Source: Olavius algarvensis Delta 4 endosymbiont (lineage in GTDB: Bacteria; Desulfobacterota; Desulfobacteria; Desulfobacterales; CAJINA01). Taken from it: a stretch of DNA of 64,000 nt. The stretch lies in assembly GCA_905176665.1 (NCBI GenBank), contig CAJINA010000119.1, positions 1 to 64,000 on the forward strand, written 5' to 3'. Every line of letters begins with the position of its first letter. Positions within the stretch are counted from its first letter, which is position 1. This document shows positions 1 to 8,344 of the stretch, piece by piece. The notes beneath the pieces were generated by a model that saw only the letters and a program-made list of their open reading frames with translations, was not told where the DNA came from and ran no database searches. A program made the position numbers and the translations under genes.

Positions 1-735
1 GAGGACGACCGCGCGCCATACCCTGGTCTTCTTTTGGGGCCAGGGATGGCGCTTATCGTCTATCTCAAACTGTTTGGGAAGATCTTAACTTTTTCACGTA
101 AATCTTATAGTGAGATTCGTCTAAGCCACACATGTAAATTCTCAACCGATTGATTATGTGACTACAGCCCACGACCGGTTTCCGACGCTATCTAGGTTCG
201 TCACGGTTTCAAACGAAAGGGTATCTCCCAACACTTTCTTTACCAACGACATGATATGCATTTCTTAAAATCCATTTATCACCCTATATGTTTCAAAGGT
301 AATTTTAGAAATTATGGTTGTCGTGCTAGATCTCAGTTGTTAGAAGTTCAGGAGCAAATTGGATTTAGGGTGACTCTTAGAAAGTAATTTTTTTGTATCG
401 TGGGCATAAAGTGGGTTTCTTAGCGGGTCGTGTCAAATTTAGCCATGTGCCGATCGGATGGTGCCTCACATTTTTCGTTTGAAACGGGCGCAAACGGTAA
501 ACACCTGTAATAAAATGTGTTTAAAAGCTCTTTGAGTGTCAGGGCAGCCTTCAGGTAGCCCGCTCTGATAGTTTTTAACCACCAATAGCCAAATGATAAT
601 CTGGCATTTCGGGGTGATCTTAATTCTTCATCTGAAATTTGATGGGGTCGCTTCTTTTAAGTTCTTGATTACTAAATGTGAGGCCGGTCGCTAAATTCTT
701 AAGATAGGTTTATCCGCCTTATACCGGGAAACCAG
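1..735. other. intergenic region, no gene seen
   Basis: No convincing coding sequence on either strand; the stretch is more A+T-rich than the genes that follow. The only structure I see is a hairpin at 13-52, where GCGCCATACCCTGG (13-26) pairs with CCAGGGATGGCGC (40-52) apart from one bulged A. It could be the terminator or repeat end of a gene outside the window. No clear promoter for the gene at 736 was identified. Confidence 0.5.
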
Positions 736-1899
736 ATGCCCTCTTACGACTTTATCATAATTGGTCTGGGAACCGCCGGATCAGCCACCAGCATGACCCT
801 GGCCCGCCGGGGATATCGCGTACTGGGCCTCGACAGATACCGTCCACCCCATAAACAGGGCAGTCATCACGGGGCCACCCGCAGCGTCCGGCGGGCTTAC
901 CTGGAGGGCACAGCTTATGTGCCCATGGCCCAGCGCGCCTGGAAACTCTGGCGGCGGCTGGAACATGAGTTCGGACAGACATTGCTGGTCAAAACACCCA
1001 ACCTGACTATCGGTCCGCCGGATTGCCCGGCGGTTTCCGGGTTCCTGGCCAGTGCGCGGACCTACGAGATCCCTCACGAGCAACTCACCGCATCCGAGGT
1101 GCGCACCCGCTGGCCGCAATTGGCGCCGCCCGACACATTTATCGCCGGCCTGGAAAAAGAGGCCGGCATCGTGTTCCCGGAATTGAGCATCGCCACTTTT
1201 TTAGACGCGGCTGTTAACGCCGGGGCCGACCTGGTGTTGGATGCACGTGTGGACAACTGGACCGAGAGCCCCGACAGTGTTCAGGTGCACACCGGGCGAA
1301 AGGTCTATGTTGCCGGCCGCCTGCTCGTTTCGGCCGGCGCCTGGACCGGTAAATTACTCCGCCTTCCGGACAATTTGCTTACGCCCAAACGGGTGCCGGT
1401 GCACTGGATTGACGTCCCACCGGACAGAAATCTTCACCTGGGACGCTTTCCCGTCAATTTCTGGCAAGTGCCGCAAGAACATAGTGGCCGGGGCCAGCCA
1501 GGTTATCGAGAATTTTACACCCTGCCGGTGACCGGCACCGAGGCGCGGCTCAAGGCAGCCTTTCATAATGATCTGGCAGATTGTGACCCGGCTGTGCTCG
1601 AGCGCGAAGTTTCGCCGGCGGAGACCGCAAAGATCTCCAAAGTGCTGACCAGCTTCCTGCCCGGACTGGAAAACTGTTCCATGGTATCCAATGTGTGCCT
1701 TTACACGATGACTGCCGATGGTCATTTTTACCTGGGCAAGAAGCCCGATTCGCAGCATGTCTTTGGAGCGGCCCTGGCCGGGCACGGTTTCAAATTTGCG
1801 CCCGTATTGGGAGAAATACTGGCGGACCTGATGACGGATAGGTCTCCCGAGTTCGACATGAATATGTTTTCACCACTTAGGTTTAGCGACAACCCCTGA
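736..1899 (+). CDS. FAD-dependent sarcosine/N-methyl amino acid oxidase-like protein
   Basis: Predicted DAO-family flavoenzyme of the monomeric sarcosine oxidase / N-methyltryptophan oxidase type, oxidising a secondary amine with release of an aldehyde and reduced acceptor. The N-terminal Rossmann motif GLGTAG (residues 10-15) binds the ADP part of FAD and is followed by the family motif HHGATRSVRRAY. Near the C-terminus NVCLYTMTADGHF places Cys321 where these enzymes attach FAD covalently, followed by GHGFKF. The 387-residue length is normal. No signal peptide, so cytoplasmic. The exact substrate cannot be read from sequence. The thioesterase gene follows after about 28 bases. Confidence 0.85.
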   Translation: MPSYDFIIIGLGTAGSATSMTLARRGYRVLGLDRYRPPHKQGSHHGATRSVRRAYLEGTAYVPMAQRAWKLWRRLEHEFGQTLLVKTPNLTIGPPDCPAVSGFLASARTYEIPHEQLTASEVRTRWPQLAPPDTFIAGLEKEAGIVFPELSIATFLDAAVNAGADLVLDARVDNWTESPDSVQVHTGRKVYVAGRLLVSAGAWTGKLLRLPDNLLTPKRVPVHWIDVPPDRNLHLGRFPVNFWQVPQEHSGRGQPGYREFYTLPVTGTEARLKAAFHNDLADCDPAVLEREVSPAETAKISKVLTSFLPGLENCSMVSNVCLYTMTADGHFYLGKKPDSQHVFGAALAGHGFKFAPVLGEILADLMTDRSPEFDMNMFSPLRFSDNP

Positions 1900-1927
1900 C
1901 CCGGATGAAATTTTAAGGAGTCTGAAC

Positions 1928-2734
1928 ATGCCTGATACCACCTTTGCAACCCTGTTGGAACGCACAGAAAATGTCACCGCGATGTCAGACCTCACCATTC
2001 CGGGAGACTGGATGCAGGGCCGGGCCGGATATGGCGGACTGGTCGGTGCTTTGGCCCTTAAAGCCATGCGGGCGTCCGTCCCGGAAGAGCGCAAAGTGCG
2101 CAGCCTGCTGATTGCCTTCGTGGCACCGGTCGGGCCGGAGCCTTTTTCGATCGAGACCCAGCAATTGCGGGCCGGACGCGCGGTTACCACGGTTGAGGCC
2201 AAGGTGGTCCAGAAAGAAGGCGTCTGTTGTACGGTGGTGGGCAGTTTCGGCGGTGATCGCGAGTCGGCGATTGAGATCGCACCGCGTGAAAGGCCGCCGA
2301 TGACACCACCGGATGAGGCCCTCGAATTACCCTATATCGAGGGGCTCACCCCGGCCTTTACCCGCCATTTTGCATACCGGTGGGCCCAAGGAGAATTACC
2401 ATTTACCGGGCAAGGCGGTCATGAACTCGGGGGCTGGCTTCAATTTAAAGAAAACACGGATTGTCTCTCTGAGGAGTGGCTGGTGGCCTTGGCTGACGGC
2501 TGGCCCACCCCGGTCCTGTCCATGCTGAAAGCGCCGGCAGCCGCCAGCACGTTGACCTGGGAACTGGGGTTCGTCCATCTTAATCGGGATACCTGTACGG
2601 AGAATGACTGGTGGTCTTACCGGTGCACGGTGAACAGTGCGGAGCGGGGCTATGTGCACGAGCAGAGCACAGTCTGGGATCCGGAGGGGCGGCTGGCGAT
2701 ATATAGTCGACAGACCGCAGTGGTCTTCGCGTAG
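1928..2734 (+). CDS. acyl-CoA thioesterase family protein (double hot-dog, TesB-like)
   Basis: Resembles the TesB-like thioesterase superfamily, which hydrolyses acyl-CoA thioesters in the cytoplasm. The N-terminal half has the typical run GRAGYGGLVGALALKAM, then FVAPVGPEPF and QQLRAGRAVTTVEAKV, which form the first hot-dog. The second half (WELGFVHLN, then GYVHEQSTVWDPEGRLAIYSRQ) matches the C-terminal hot-dog with its closing DxxGRL-type strand. A strong AAGGAG lies before the ATG. It is probably co-transcribed with the oxidase upstream. The stop codon runs directly into a palindromic repeat. Substrate chain length is unknown. Confidence 0.8.
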   Translation: MPDTTFATLLERTENVTAMSDLTIPGDWMQGRAGYGGLVGALALKAMRASVPEERKVRSLLIAFVAPVGPEPFSIETQQLRAGRAVTTVEAKVVQKEGVCCTVVGSFGGDRESAIEIAPRERPPMTPPDEALELPYIEGLTPAFTRHFAYRWAQGELPFTGQGGHELGGWLQFKENTDCLSEEWLVALADGWPTPVLSMLKAPAAASTLTWELGFVHLNRDTCTENDWWSYRCTVNSAERGYVHEQSTVWDPEGRLAIYSRQTAVVFA

Positions 2735-2877
2735 AATCTATCTCAAAAAAGTCTTTTAGCCCAAACTCTGTGCTGGGCACCCATATCGAGTCCTCGAAAT
2801 AAACCCGGTAGTCCTCCGGTTCCATATGGGCGGCCGCCTTGATTTTGACCCAATATCAATTTCTTGAGATGGATGCT
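2735..2877. repeat. palindromic repeat, family A copy 1
   Basis: An imperfect inverted repeat about 143 bp long. The outer arm ATCTATCTCAAAAAA (from 2736) mirrors TTTCTTGAGATGGAT (to about 2874), and CCCATAT (2780-2786) mirrors ATATGGG (2824-2830) inside. The centre carries CTCGAAATA and GTCCTCCG. Very similar central motifs (CTCGAAATA, TTCCTCCG) occur in the palindromic element at 7202-7339, so I treat them as one family. No ORF inside. It sits between the thioesterase gene and the converging protease gene and may act as a bidirectional terminator or be a non-autonomous mobile element. Confidence 0.6.
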
Positions 2878-2999
2878 ATTAAAAATATAAGAACTTCTCA
2901 CCCCGCCTTGCCTGCCGGGCCTAGCGCACACAGCGAAGGCCGGACTGTCGGCTGTCGGTTTCCAAGCTTCATCCTTCTACCTTCCACCTAAACACTTAT

Positions 3000-4097
3000 C
3001 TACGATATGTCCATGATAATAACTTCAAAATCCCGGACCTGATCCTCCCGTCTTATGGTCAGCGTTATGTTTTGTCCGATCGTATGATTTTGCATACGCC
3101 GGACCAGATCGATAATGCTGGTAACTTCCTGTCCGTCAATAGCGAGGATAACATCACCTATCATCCGGTTGCGATAGTCGATGCCGACAAGTCCGGCGCG
3201 ATCGGCGGAACCATCGGGCATCACACGGTCAATAACAATGCCGACGACGCCCAAACGGGCACTATCCTCCGCCGACAGGGCGACGATGCCGATTCCCGGG
3301 CGGGGCACTTTACCCTTGGAGATCAGCTGCGGCACTATCTGGTTGACCACGTCGACCGGTACCGCAAACCCAATGCCGGCAAAGCTGCCCGACTGGCTGA
3401 TAATGGCGGTGTTGATACCGATGAGGCGCCCGGCCGAATCAATGAGGGGACCACCGGAATTGCCCGGGTTAATGGCGGCGTCGGTTTGGATGACACCGTC
3501 GACTTCACGACCGGCCGCCGTAGGCAAACGCCGATCCAGAGCACTGATCACACCAGTAGTCAGGGTGCGCGACAATCCGAATGGGTTACCGATAGCAAAT
3601 ACCGCCTGCCCCACCTTGAGGTCATCGCTGCGGCCTACAGGAATGGGCGCAACACTGGCGGGTACGCTGCGAAGTCGAATGACGGCCAGGTCGTAGTCCT
3701 CCGTGCCGCCCACATAAGTGGCCTCAAGGGCTTCACCATCGTCCATCCGGACCTGGATGCGTTCGGCTCCCTGAATGACGTGAAAATTGGTGACTACGTG
3801 CCCTTGGCGGTCCCAGAGAAAACCGGATCCCGCCCCCTGCTGCAATTCGCGGGTACCGAAGAAACCGCGCACGGCATTTTCCGTAAAAATGTAGGCCACG
3901 GAAGGGGATGCGCTGTCGAAAATTTGCATGGCCGCTTTTTCGAAACCTGCCAGGTCGCCGCGTGGCTCAACGTTGCGCGGCTGGATGTTAATCGAACGGC
4001 GTTGTTCAAAAAAGCCTTGAAAAAAGGCGATAGCGAGCATGATCACCAGGCCGATGAGTACCCAGGCGAACCCACTTTTTTTTCTGTCCACGTCCAT
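3000..4097 (-). CDS. membrane-anchored HtrA/DegS-like serine protease with one PDZ domain
   Basis: Periplasmic quality-control protease of the S1C (HtrA) family. From the start at 4097 it is 365 residues: an N-terminal anchor (WVLIGLVIMLAIAFFQGFF), a trypsin-like domain with catalytic His106 (TNFHVI), Asp136 (DYDLAVIRL) and Ser214 (NPGNSGGP), and a single C-terminal PDZ domain. One PDZ plus a membrane anchor is the DegS layout, but without a RseA partner nearby I leave the function general. I chose the ATG at 4097 (MDVDRKK) because AAGAGG sits 9 bases before it; the upstream ATG at 4142 has no ribosome binding site. Confidence 0.92.
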   Translation of the reverse strand: MDVDRKKSGFAWVLIGLVIMLAIAFFQGFFEQRRSINIQPRNVEPRGDLAGFEKAAMQIFDSASPSVAYIFTENAVRGFFGTRELQQGAGSGFLWDRQGHVVTNFHVIQGAERIQVRMDDGEALEATYVGGTEDYDLAVIRLRSVPASVAPIPVGRSDDLKVGQAVFAIGNPFGLSRTLTTGVISALDRRLPTAAGREVDGVIQTDAAINPGNSGGPLIDSAGRLIGINTAIISQSGSFAGIGFAVPVDVVNQIVPQLISKGKVPRPGIGIVALSAEDSARLGVVGIVIDRVMPDGSADRAGLVGIDYRNRMIGDVILAIDGQEVTSIIDLVRRMQNHTIGQNITLTIRREDQVRDFEVIIMDIS

Positions 4098-4304
4098 AGA
4101 ATTGAACCTCTTGCGTTTTAAAGTTTTTTCAAATCTAAGCATGATGCGCGAAATTTCAAAATATAGGAGATCAATTCAGGGATGCAAAAGGTTGATCTGT
4201 TAGGTCATGGGAGGTAAAGTGGTAGGCGCGATCCGGGATGTGAGTCCCTCTCGCAGAACTTCTTTTAACCTTGAAAAAGGATAAAGTGAAAGGATTGAAT
4301 CGCT

Positions 4305-4598
4305 ATGGATCAGAATACATCTCCCTACGTCGCCCATGTGTTTGTCTGCACCAATGATCGGGGCGGGGTTAGAAAATCCTGTGCCGATAACAATAGCCCG
4401 CTGGTAAAATCTGAATTGAAAGCGGCAATTAACGCTAACGGCTGGAAGGGCAAGATCCGGGTTTCCACTTCCGGGTGCATGGGGCTTTGTGCCAAGGGCT
4501 CCAATGTGATGATCTATCCCCAAAAAATCTGGTTTTCAGATGTGTCCCCCGAAGATGTGGGTGGCATTGTGGCGGCCCTTGAAAGCCTCATGACATGA
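4305..4598 (+). CDS. thioredoxin-fold 2Fe-2S ferredoxin
   Basis: Small (97 residue) electron carrier of the thioredoxin-like [2Fe-2S] ferredoxin family. The pattern is a first Cys in HVFVCTN, a second in RKSCAD, and the pair in STSGCMGLCAKG followed by VMIYPQKIWF, which is the usual layout of this family. Its stop overlaps the start of the sirtuin gene by four bases (ATGA), so the two are translationally coupled. The pairing of this ferredoxin with a deacetylase is not a textbook arrangement; the functional link is unknown. Confidence 0.88.
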   Translation: MDQNTSPYVAHVFVCTNDRGGVRKSCADNNSPLVKSELKAAINANGWKGKIRVSTSGCMGLCAKGSNVMIYPQKIWFSDVSPEDVGGIVAALESLMT

Positions 4599-5350
4599 AA
4601 GAAAAAGTCTCGACTATAGCCGCTCGGATCAAAGCGGGCGGGAAGAATATCGTGTTTACCGGGGCGGGGATATCCACCGAGAGCGGCATCCCTGATTATA
4701 GAAGCCAGGGTGGAATCTGGGACCGGTTTCGGCCGGTGTATTTTGATGAGTTCATGTCGTCCAGAGAATCGCGCGAGGAATACTGGCGTCGGTGGGTGGC
4801 GTTATATCAAGGTTTATTGGCGGCCAAGCCCAATCCGGCCCACCTGGCCCTTGCTGAATTGTGCGGCGCCGGTATGCTCGCGGCGGTTATTACGCAGAAC
4901 GTCGACAACCTCCACCAGGAGTCCGGCATTCCGCCGGAAAAGGTTATCGAGCTGCATGGGAACACCCGTCGTATCCGCTGCATGCATTGCCGCCAATTGG
5001 TTCCTACCGACGATGTTTGGAAGCGTCTGTCCGGGGGTGATACAGCCCCGGAATGTTCCTGCGGCGGCTTTTTGAAACCAGATACGATTTCATTCGGCCA
5101 GTCCATGCCCGAGGCCGAGGTGAAAAGCGCCACGGAGCTTTCCAGCACCTGCGATTTCTTCATGGTCGTGGGTTCCACGCTCCTGGTCCAGCCGGCGGCC
5201 CACATGCCCTTTTTCGCCAAGAACCACGGTGCCTTTTTAGCCATTGTCAACCTATCGGAAACGCCCTGCGACGACATCAGCGATGTGCTTATCCAGGCAG
5301 AGGCGGGTAAGGTGCTGCCGGCGTTAGCTGAAGCGCTATTGAAGGCTTAG
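4595..5350 (+). CDS. cobB: NAD-dependent protein deacylase, SIR2 family
   Basis: Sirtuin that removes acyl groups from lysines using NAD, giving nicotinamide and O-acyl-ADP-ribose. Visible motifs are GAGISTESGIPDYRS (NAD-binding, residues 23-37), TQNVDNLHQ (100-108), catalytic His121 in ELHGN, four zinc cysteines (129, 132, 154, 156), VGSTLLVQPA and a late NLSETP. Length (251) is typical. It starts inside the last codon of the ferredoxin gene. The absence of the YR pair used by desuccinylases was not assessed in detail, so the acyl preference is open. Confidence 0.92.
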   Translation: MKEKVSTIAARIKAGGKNIVFTGAGISTESGIPDYRSQGGIWDRFRPVYFDEFMSSRESREEYWRRWVALYQGLLAAKPNPAHLALAELCGAGMLAAVITQNVDNLHQESGIPPEKVIELHGNTRRIRCMHCRQLVPTDDVWKRLSGGDTAPECSCGGFLKPDTISFGQSMPEAEVKSATELSSTCDFFMVVGSTLLVQPAAHMPFFAKNHGAFLAIVNLSETPCDDISDVLIQAEAGKVLPALAEALLKA

Positions 5351-5391
5351 GTGTAAGGTAGAAGGTAGAAATAAACAGGTGTCAGGGGTCC

Positions 5392-5447
5392 GGAGTCAGG
5401 AGTCAGAAGGGCGATTCTCAGGCTCCGGACACCCGACTCCTGACTCC
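5392..5447. repeat. inverted repeat downstream of sirtuin gene
   Basis: A perfect 13-bp inverted repeat, GGAGTCAGGAGTC (5392-5404) and GACTCCTGACTCC (5435-5447), flanked by partly mirrored GGTCCGG / CTCCGGACACC. Just before it is the AGGTAGAAGGTAGAA motif, whose complement-like version (CCTTCTACCTTCCACC) also lies near 2972-2987. It looks like a low-complexity intergenic palindrome of this genome and could act as a terminator, although no T run follows. Confidence 0.5.
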
Positions 5448-5579
5448 ATGGGCTTCTTCCCCCCTTTCAATCCCAAAAAAATGATTATCTTATCCCTGTG
5501 ATCGGGTGCGACGGCCGGATTTTTACCGCCGGTCGGGATCACGTTTTTACCATGACTGCTTACAACGGGATACGGAGCC

Positions 5580-7199
5580 ATGAACTATAAACCCATACCC
5601 GCCGCCATAGAAAATTTAAACTTCGACAACCGTTTCGTGCAGGAGCTGCCGGCTGATCCGGACCCGGCCAATAGTCGCCGACCGGTCTATGCGGCCTGCT
5701 ATTCGCGCGTCAAGCCGCAGAGGGTGCTTGCCCCGCAACTGGTGGCGTATTCAAAGGAGGTAGCGGACCTGTTGGATATGCCGCCGTCGGTTTGCGAGTC
5801 GGCCTATTTTACCCAACTGATGGCCGGCAACATACTGGCCCCCCGGATGGATCCCTATGCCACCTGCTACGGGGGGCACCAGTTTGGGAACTGGGCCGGA
5901 CAGCTCGGCGACGGCCGCGCAATCAACCTGGGCGAGATCGTAAACCGGCGTTCCCAGCGCTGGGCGCTTCAGCTGAAGGGCGCCGGGCCCACGCCCTATT
6001 CCCGCACGGCCGACGGCCTGGCCGTATTGCGTTCCTCAATCCGTGAGTTTCTGTGCAGTGAGGCCATGTATCACCTGGGCGTACCCACCACCCGCGCCCT
6101 GAGCCTGGTCCTGACCGGTGAAGAGGTCGAACGGGATATGTTCTATGACGGCCATCCGAAAATGGAACCCGGGGCGATCGTCTGTCGGGTTGCGCCGTCT
6201 TTTACCCGGTTCGGGAATTTCGAAATATTTGCCTCCCGCAAGGAAATGACTGTTCTCAAACAACTTCTGGATTACACCGTTCGGACCGATTTTCCCCACC
6301 TGGACATCACTGCGCCCGACGTCTACATCCAATGGTTCGAAGAGGTCTGTCGAACGACGGCGGAATTGATGGTGCACTGGATGCGGGTCGGCTTTGTCCA
6401 CGGGGTGATGAACACGGACAACATGTCCATCCTGGGCCTGACCATCGATTACGGCCCCTATGGCTGGCTGGAAGATTACGACCCGAAGTGGACGCCCAAT
6501 ACCACCGACGCCGCCACACGGCGCTATTGTTTTGGAGATCAGCCCGGGATCGCCCACTGGAACCTGCTGCAGTTGGCCAATGCCGTGTTCCCCCTGATCG
6601 AGGATGCCGAACCGCTCAAGGCGGCGCTCAACCTTTACGTGGACAGCTTCCAACATGGCTGGCACAAGATGATGGTGCAAAAACTGGGCTTGAAAGCCTA
6701 CAGGCCGGGTACGGATGATGCGTTGCTCAAAGACTTGCTTGCCATCCTGCCGATGGTCGAGACCGATATGACCATATTTTTCAGGAACTTTTCCAAGATC
6801 GATCCGGCGGCAATTGCTCTGAGCGACAATCGGATGGGTCTTTTGGCATCCCCGCTCGGAGACGCCTATTATCGCCCCGACCAGATAACGCGGGATTATC
6901 TGGACAGGTTGAACCACTGGTTGACGGCCTACGGTACCCGGGTTCGCAATGACGGACTTTCGTTAGAGGCGCGCGCCCGGAATATGAATGCCGTCAACCC
7001 CAAGTACGTGCTGCGGAATTACCTTGCGCAGCTTGCCATTGAAAAAGCCGAGCAAGGGGATTCCGAAATGATACCGGCATTGCTGGAACTGCTGCGCCGC
7101 CCCTACGACGAGCAGCCGGAAAAGGAAGATTTTGCAGCCCGGCGGCCGGATTGGGCAAGAGACAAACCAGGGTGCTCGATGCTCTCATGTAGCTCTTAG
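5580..7199 (+). CDS. selO: protein adenylyltransferase SelO (YdiU/UPF0061)
   Basis: Pseudokinase-fold enzyme that transfers AMP from ATP to protein hydroxyls; in E. coli it is linked to redox stress. Recognisable blocks are YGGHQFGNWAGQLGDGRA, QLKGAGPTPYSR, ADGLAVLRSSIREFLCSEAM, the metal-binding segment HGVMNTDNMSILG and TIDYGPYGWLEDY, then FGDQPGIAHWNLLQLANA. The C-terminus ends in SCSS, so a Cys occupies the place of the selenocysteine found near the end of some eukaryotic SelO proteins; there is no in-frame TGA. At 539 residues it is a longer family member. The ATG follows GGATACGGAGCC. Apparently monocistronic. Confidence 0.93.
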   Translation: MNYKPIPAAIENLNFDNRFVQELPADPDPANSRRPVYAACYSRVKPQRVLAPQLVAYSKEVADLLDMPPSVCESAYFTQLMAGNILAPRMDPYATCYGGHQFGNWAGQLGDGRAINLGEIVNRRSQRWALQLKGAGPTPYSRTADGLAVLRSSIREFLCSEAMYHLGVPTTRALSLVLTGEEVERDMFYDGHPKMEPGAIVCRVAPSFTRFGNFEIFASRKEMTVLKQLLDYTVRTDFPHLDITAPDVYIQWFEEVCRTTAELMVHWMRVGFVHGVMNTDNMSILGLTIDYGPYGWLEDYDPKWTPNTTDAATRRYCFGDQPGIAHWNLLQLANAVFPLIEDAEPLKAALNLYVDSFQHGWHKMMVQKLGLKAYRPGTDDALLKDLLAILPMVETDMTIFFRNFSKIDPAAIALSDNRMGLLASPLGDAYYRPDQITRDYLDRLNHWLTAYGTRVRNDGLSLEARARNMNAVNPKYVLRNYLAQLAIEKAEQGDSEMIPALLELLRRPYDEQPEKEDFAARRPDWARDKPGCSMLSCSS

Positions 7200-7201
7200 A
7201 T

Positions 7202-7339
7202 GCGGTTTTAAAAGCTTCCCTTGCGTTCAATCTCTGCGTTGGATAAAAAAGTTTAATACTCGAAATACTATCAGTGTTCCTCCGTTTAAACTTCTTGCTC
7301 CGCCTTGACCTTGAACGTAATTGAAAATTTTAAAACCGC
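7202..7339. repeat. palindromic repeat, family A copy 2
   Basis: Starts directly after the selO stop. The left arm GCGGTTTTAAAAGC (7202-) mirrors TTTTAAAACCGC (ending 7339), with further matching at TGCGTTCAA (7222-7230) and TTGAACGTA (7311-7319), and AAGTTTAA against TTTAAACTT nearer the centre. The centre holds TACTCGAAATACTATC and TGTTCCTCCG, shared with the element at 2735-2877. Non-coding. Confidence 0.6.
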
Positions 7340-7430
7340 TTCTCCGAATTATTCCGGTTTGGTATTAGCGGCCGCTTTGGCCTTGCCCCTAAAAGGGACC
7401 GCATTGCTAATAACACGCAGATAAAACCAA

Positions 7431-7596
7431 GCATCGCGCAGAGGCGCCAAGACGCAGAGAAAGGCGGAGTAAGTTTTAGACGCGCTATCGCGCGAAAACC
7501 GTTTTATGCTTTTGGCTCAAGGCCATTTTGGTTTTGACCGGCGAAGCCGGATATATTCATGGGTTCCCTGCGTCTTGGCGCCTCTGCGCGAGAAGC
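7431..7596. repeat. inverted repeat element, family B copy 1
   Basis: Ends are near-perfect inverted repeats: GCATCGCGCAGAGGCGCCAA (from 7431, continuing through GACGCAGAG) and TTGGCGCCTCTGCGCG (to about 7590). The interior carries CGCGCTATCGCGCG and CCGGCGAAGCCGG. A second copy at 62108-62323 has the same interior in reverse orientation (GCCGGCTTCGCCGG, then CCCAAAAGGCC, then TTTCGCACGATAGTGCGA). No ORF; probably a MITE-like or REP-like element. Confidence 0.65.
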
Positions 7597-7683
7597 TTGT
7601 TTTACGGCATAGCCAAAGGCCTCTAGCCTGGTCCTGAGGACCAGGTTTTCAAAGGTTGTACTAAATTACCCATAGGTGGCAAT

Positions 7684-8163
7684 ATGACTGATCGACGCAC
7701 CGATATAATCATAGAACTGGAAAAAGGGCTTGAAGCGACTACCGGGCTTTTTCAATCCTTTACGCCCAAGGAGCTTGATATTCAGGTTTACGATGATGAG
7801 CCCTACTGGACGGTCAAACAGGTACTGGCCCATTTCATTACTATCGAAAGCTCCATGCAGTGGTTGTTTAACAATATGCTGGCCGGTGGTCCGGGTTCAC
7901 CTGAGGATTTCGACGTGGACCGCTTCAACCGCACCCAGCCCCGGAAACTGGACGGGCTGGCGCTCGATGCACTGATCCGGCAATACCGCACCGTGCGCCA
8001 GGACACAATCTCAATCGTGCGGCAGATGTCGGAAAGCGACCTGGACCGGCAAGGCCGGCACCCCTTTCACGGCCAGGACTCGCTCGAGCGATTCATTCGC
8101 TGGGCGTACGAGCATGTTTCTCTCCACGAGCAGGACATCCGGGAAAAGGTAGGCAAACCCTGA
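7684..8163 (+). CDS. DinB-like helical-bundle protein
   Basis: A 159-residue protein resembling the DinB/YfiT-like four-helix-bundle superfamily, often metal-dependent and involved in small-thiol or detoxification chemistry. Three likely metal-ligand histidines are in VLAHF (first helix pair) and YEHVSLHEQDI near the C-terminus, the usual DinB spacing. AGGTGG precedes the ATG. Function cannot be deduced further. The flanks are repeats upstream and two small hairpins downstream, so it is probably transcribed alone. Confidence 0.75.
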   Translation: MTDRRTDIIIELEKGLEATTGLFQSFTPKELDIQVYDDEPYWTVKQVLAHFITIESSMQWLFNNMLAGGPGSPEDFDVDRFNRTQPRKLDGLALDALIRQYRTVRQDTISIVRQMSESDLDRQGRHPFHGQDSLERFIRWAYEHVSLHEQDIREKVGKP

Positions 8164-8179
8164 CCCGATTAGCGAGTCT

Positions 8180-8270
8180 ATCCCCTGCAGCTTGACGCAG
8201 GGAATACGAGCGCATTAAACTAGAAAACTTCCTTACGGGGACGATTCCCCGCAGCTTGCTGAGGGGAGCG
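8180..8270. repeat. pair of related GCAGCTTG hairpins
   Basis: Two similar short stem-loops in tandem: CCCTGC-AGCTTGAC-GCAGGG (8183-8202) and TCCCC-GCAGCTTGCTGA-GGGGA (8246-8267). Both share a GCAGCTTG core flanked by C-rich and G-rich arms. They lie between the DinB-like gene and the dehydrogenase gene and may terminate the former or be small intergenic repeats. Confidence 0.5.
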
Positions 8271-8344
8271 TTCAATTTCGGCTTATAGTGTAATACGCAT
8301 CGAGATGTCACAATATGAGTGAACCCCTTTTCCAGGAGTGCAGC

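Noticed and set aside
3072..4121. Long open frame (349 codons) on the plus strand
   Set aside because: It is exactly antisense to the HtrA protease gene, whose motifs are unambiguous, and its translation has no recognisable domain.
6036..6917. Open frame of 293 codons on the minus strand
   Set aside because: Antisense shadow of selO; no motif.
7184..7199. Possible selenocysteine in SelO C-terminus
   Set aside because: The codon at the Sec-like position reads TGT (Cys) in SCSS and the gene ends with TAG; no TGA is involved.
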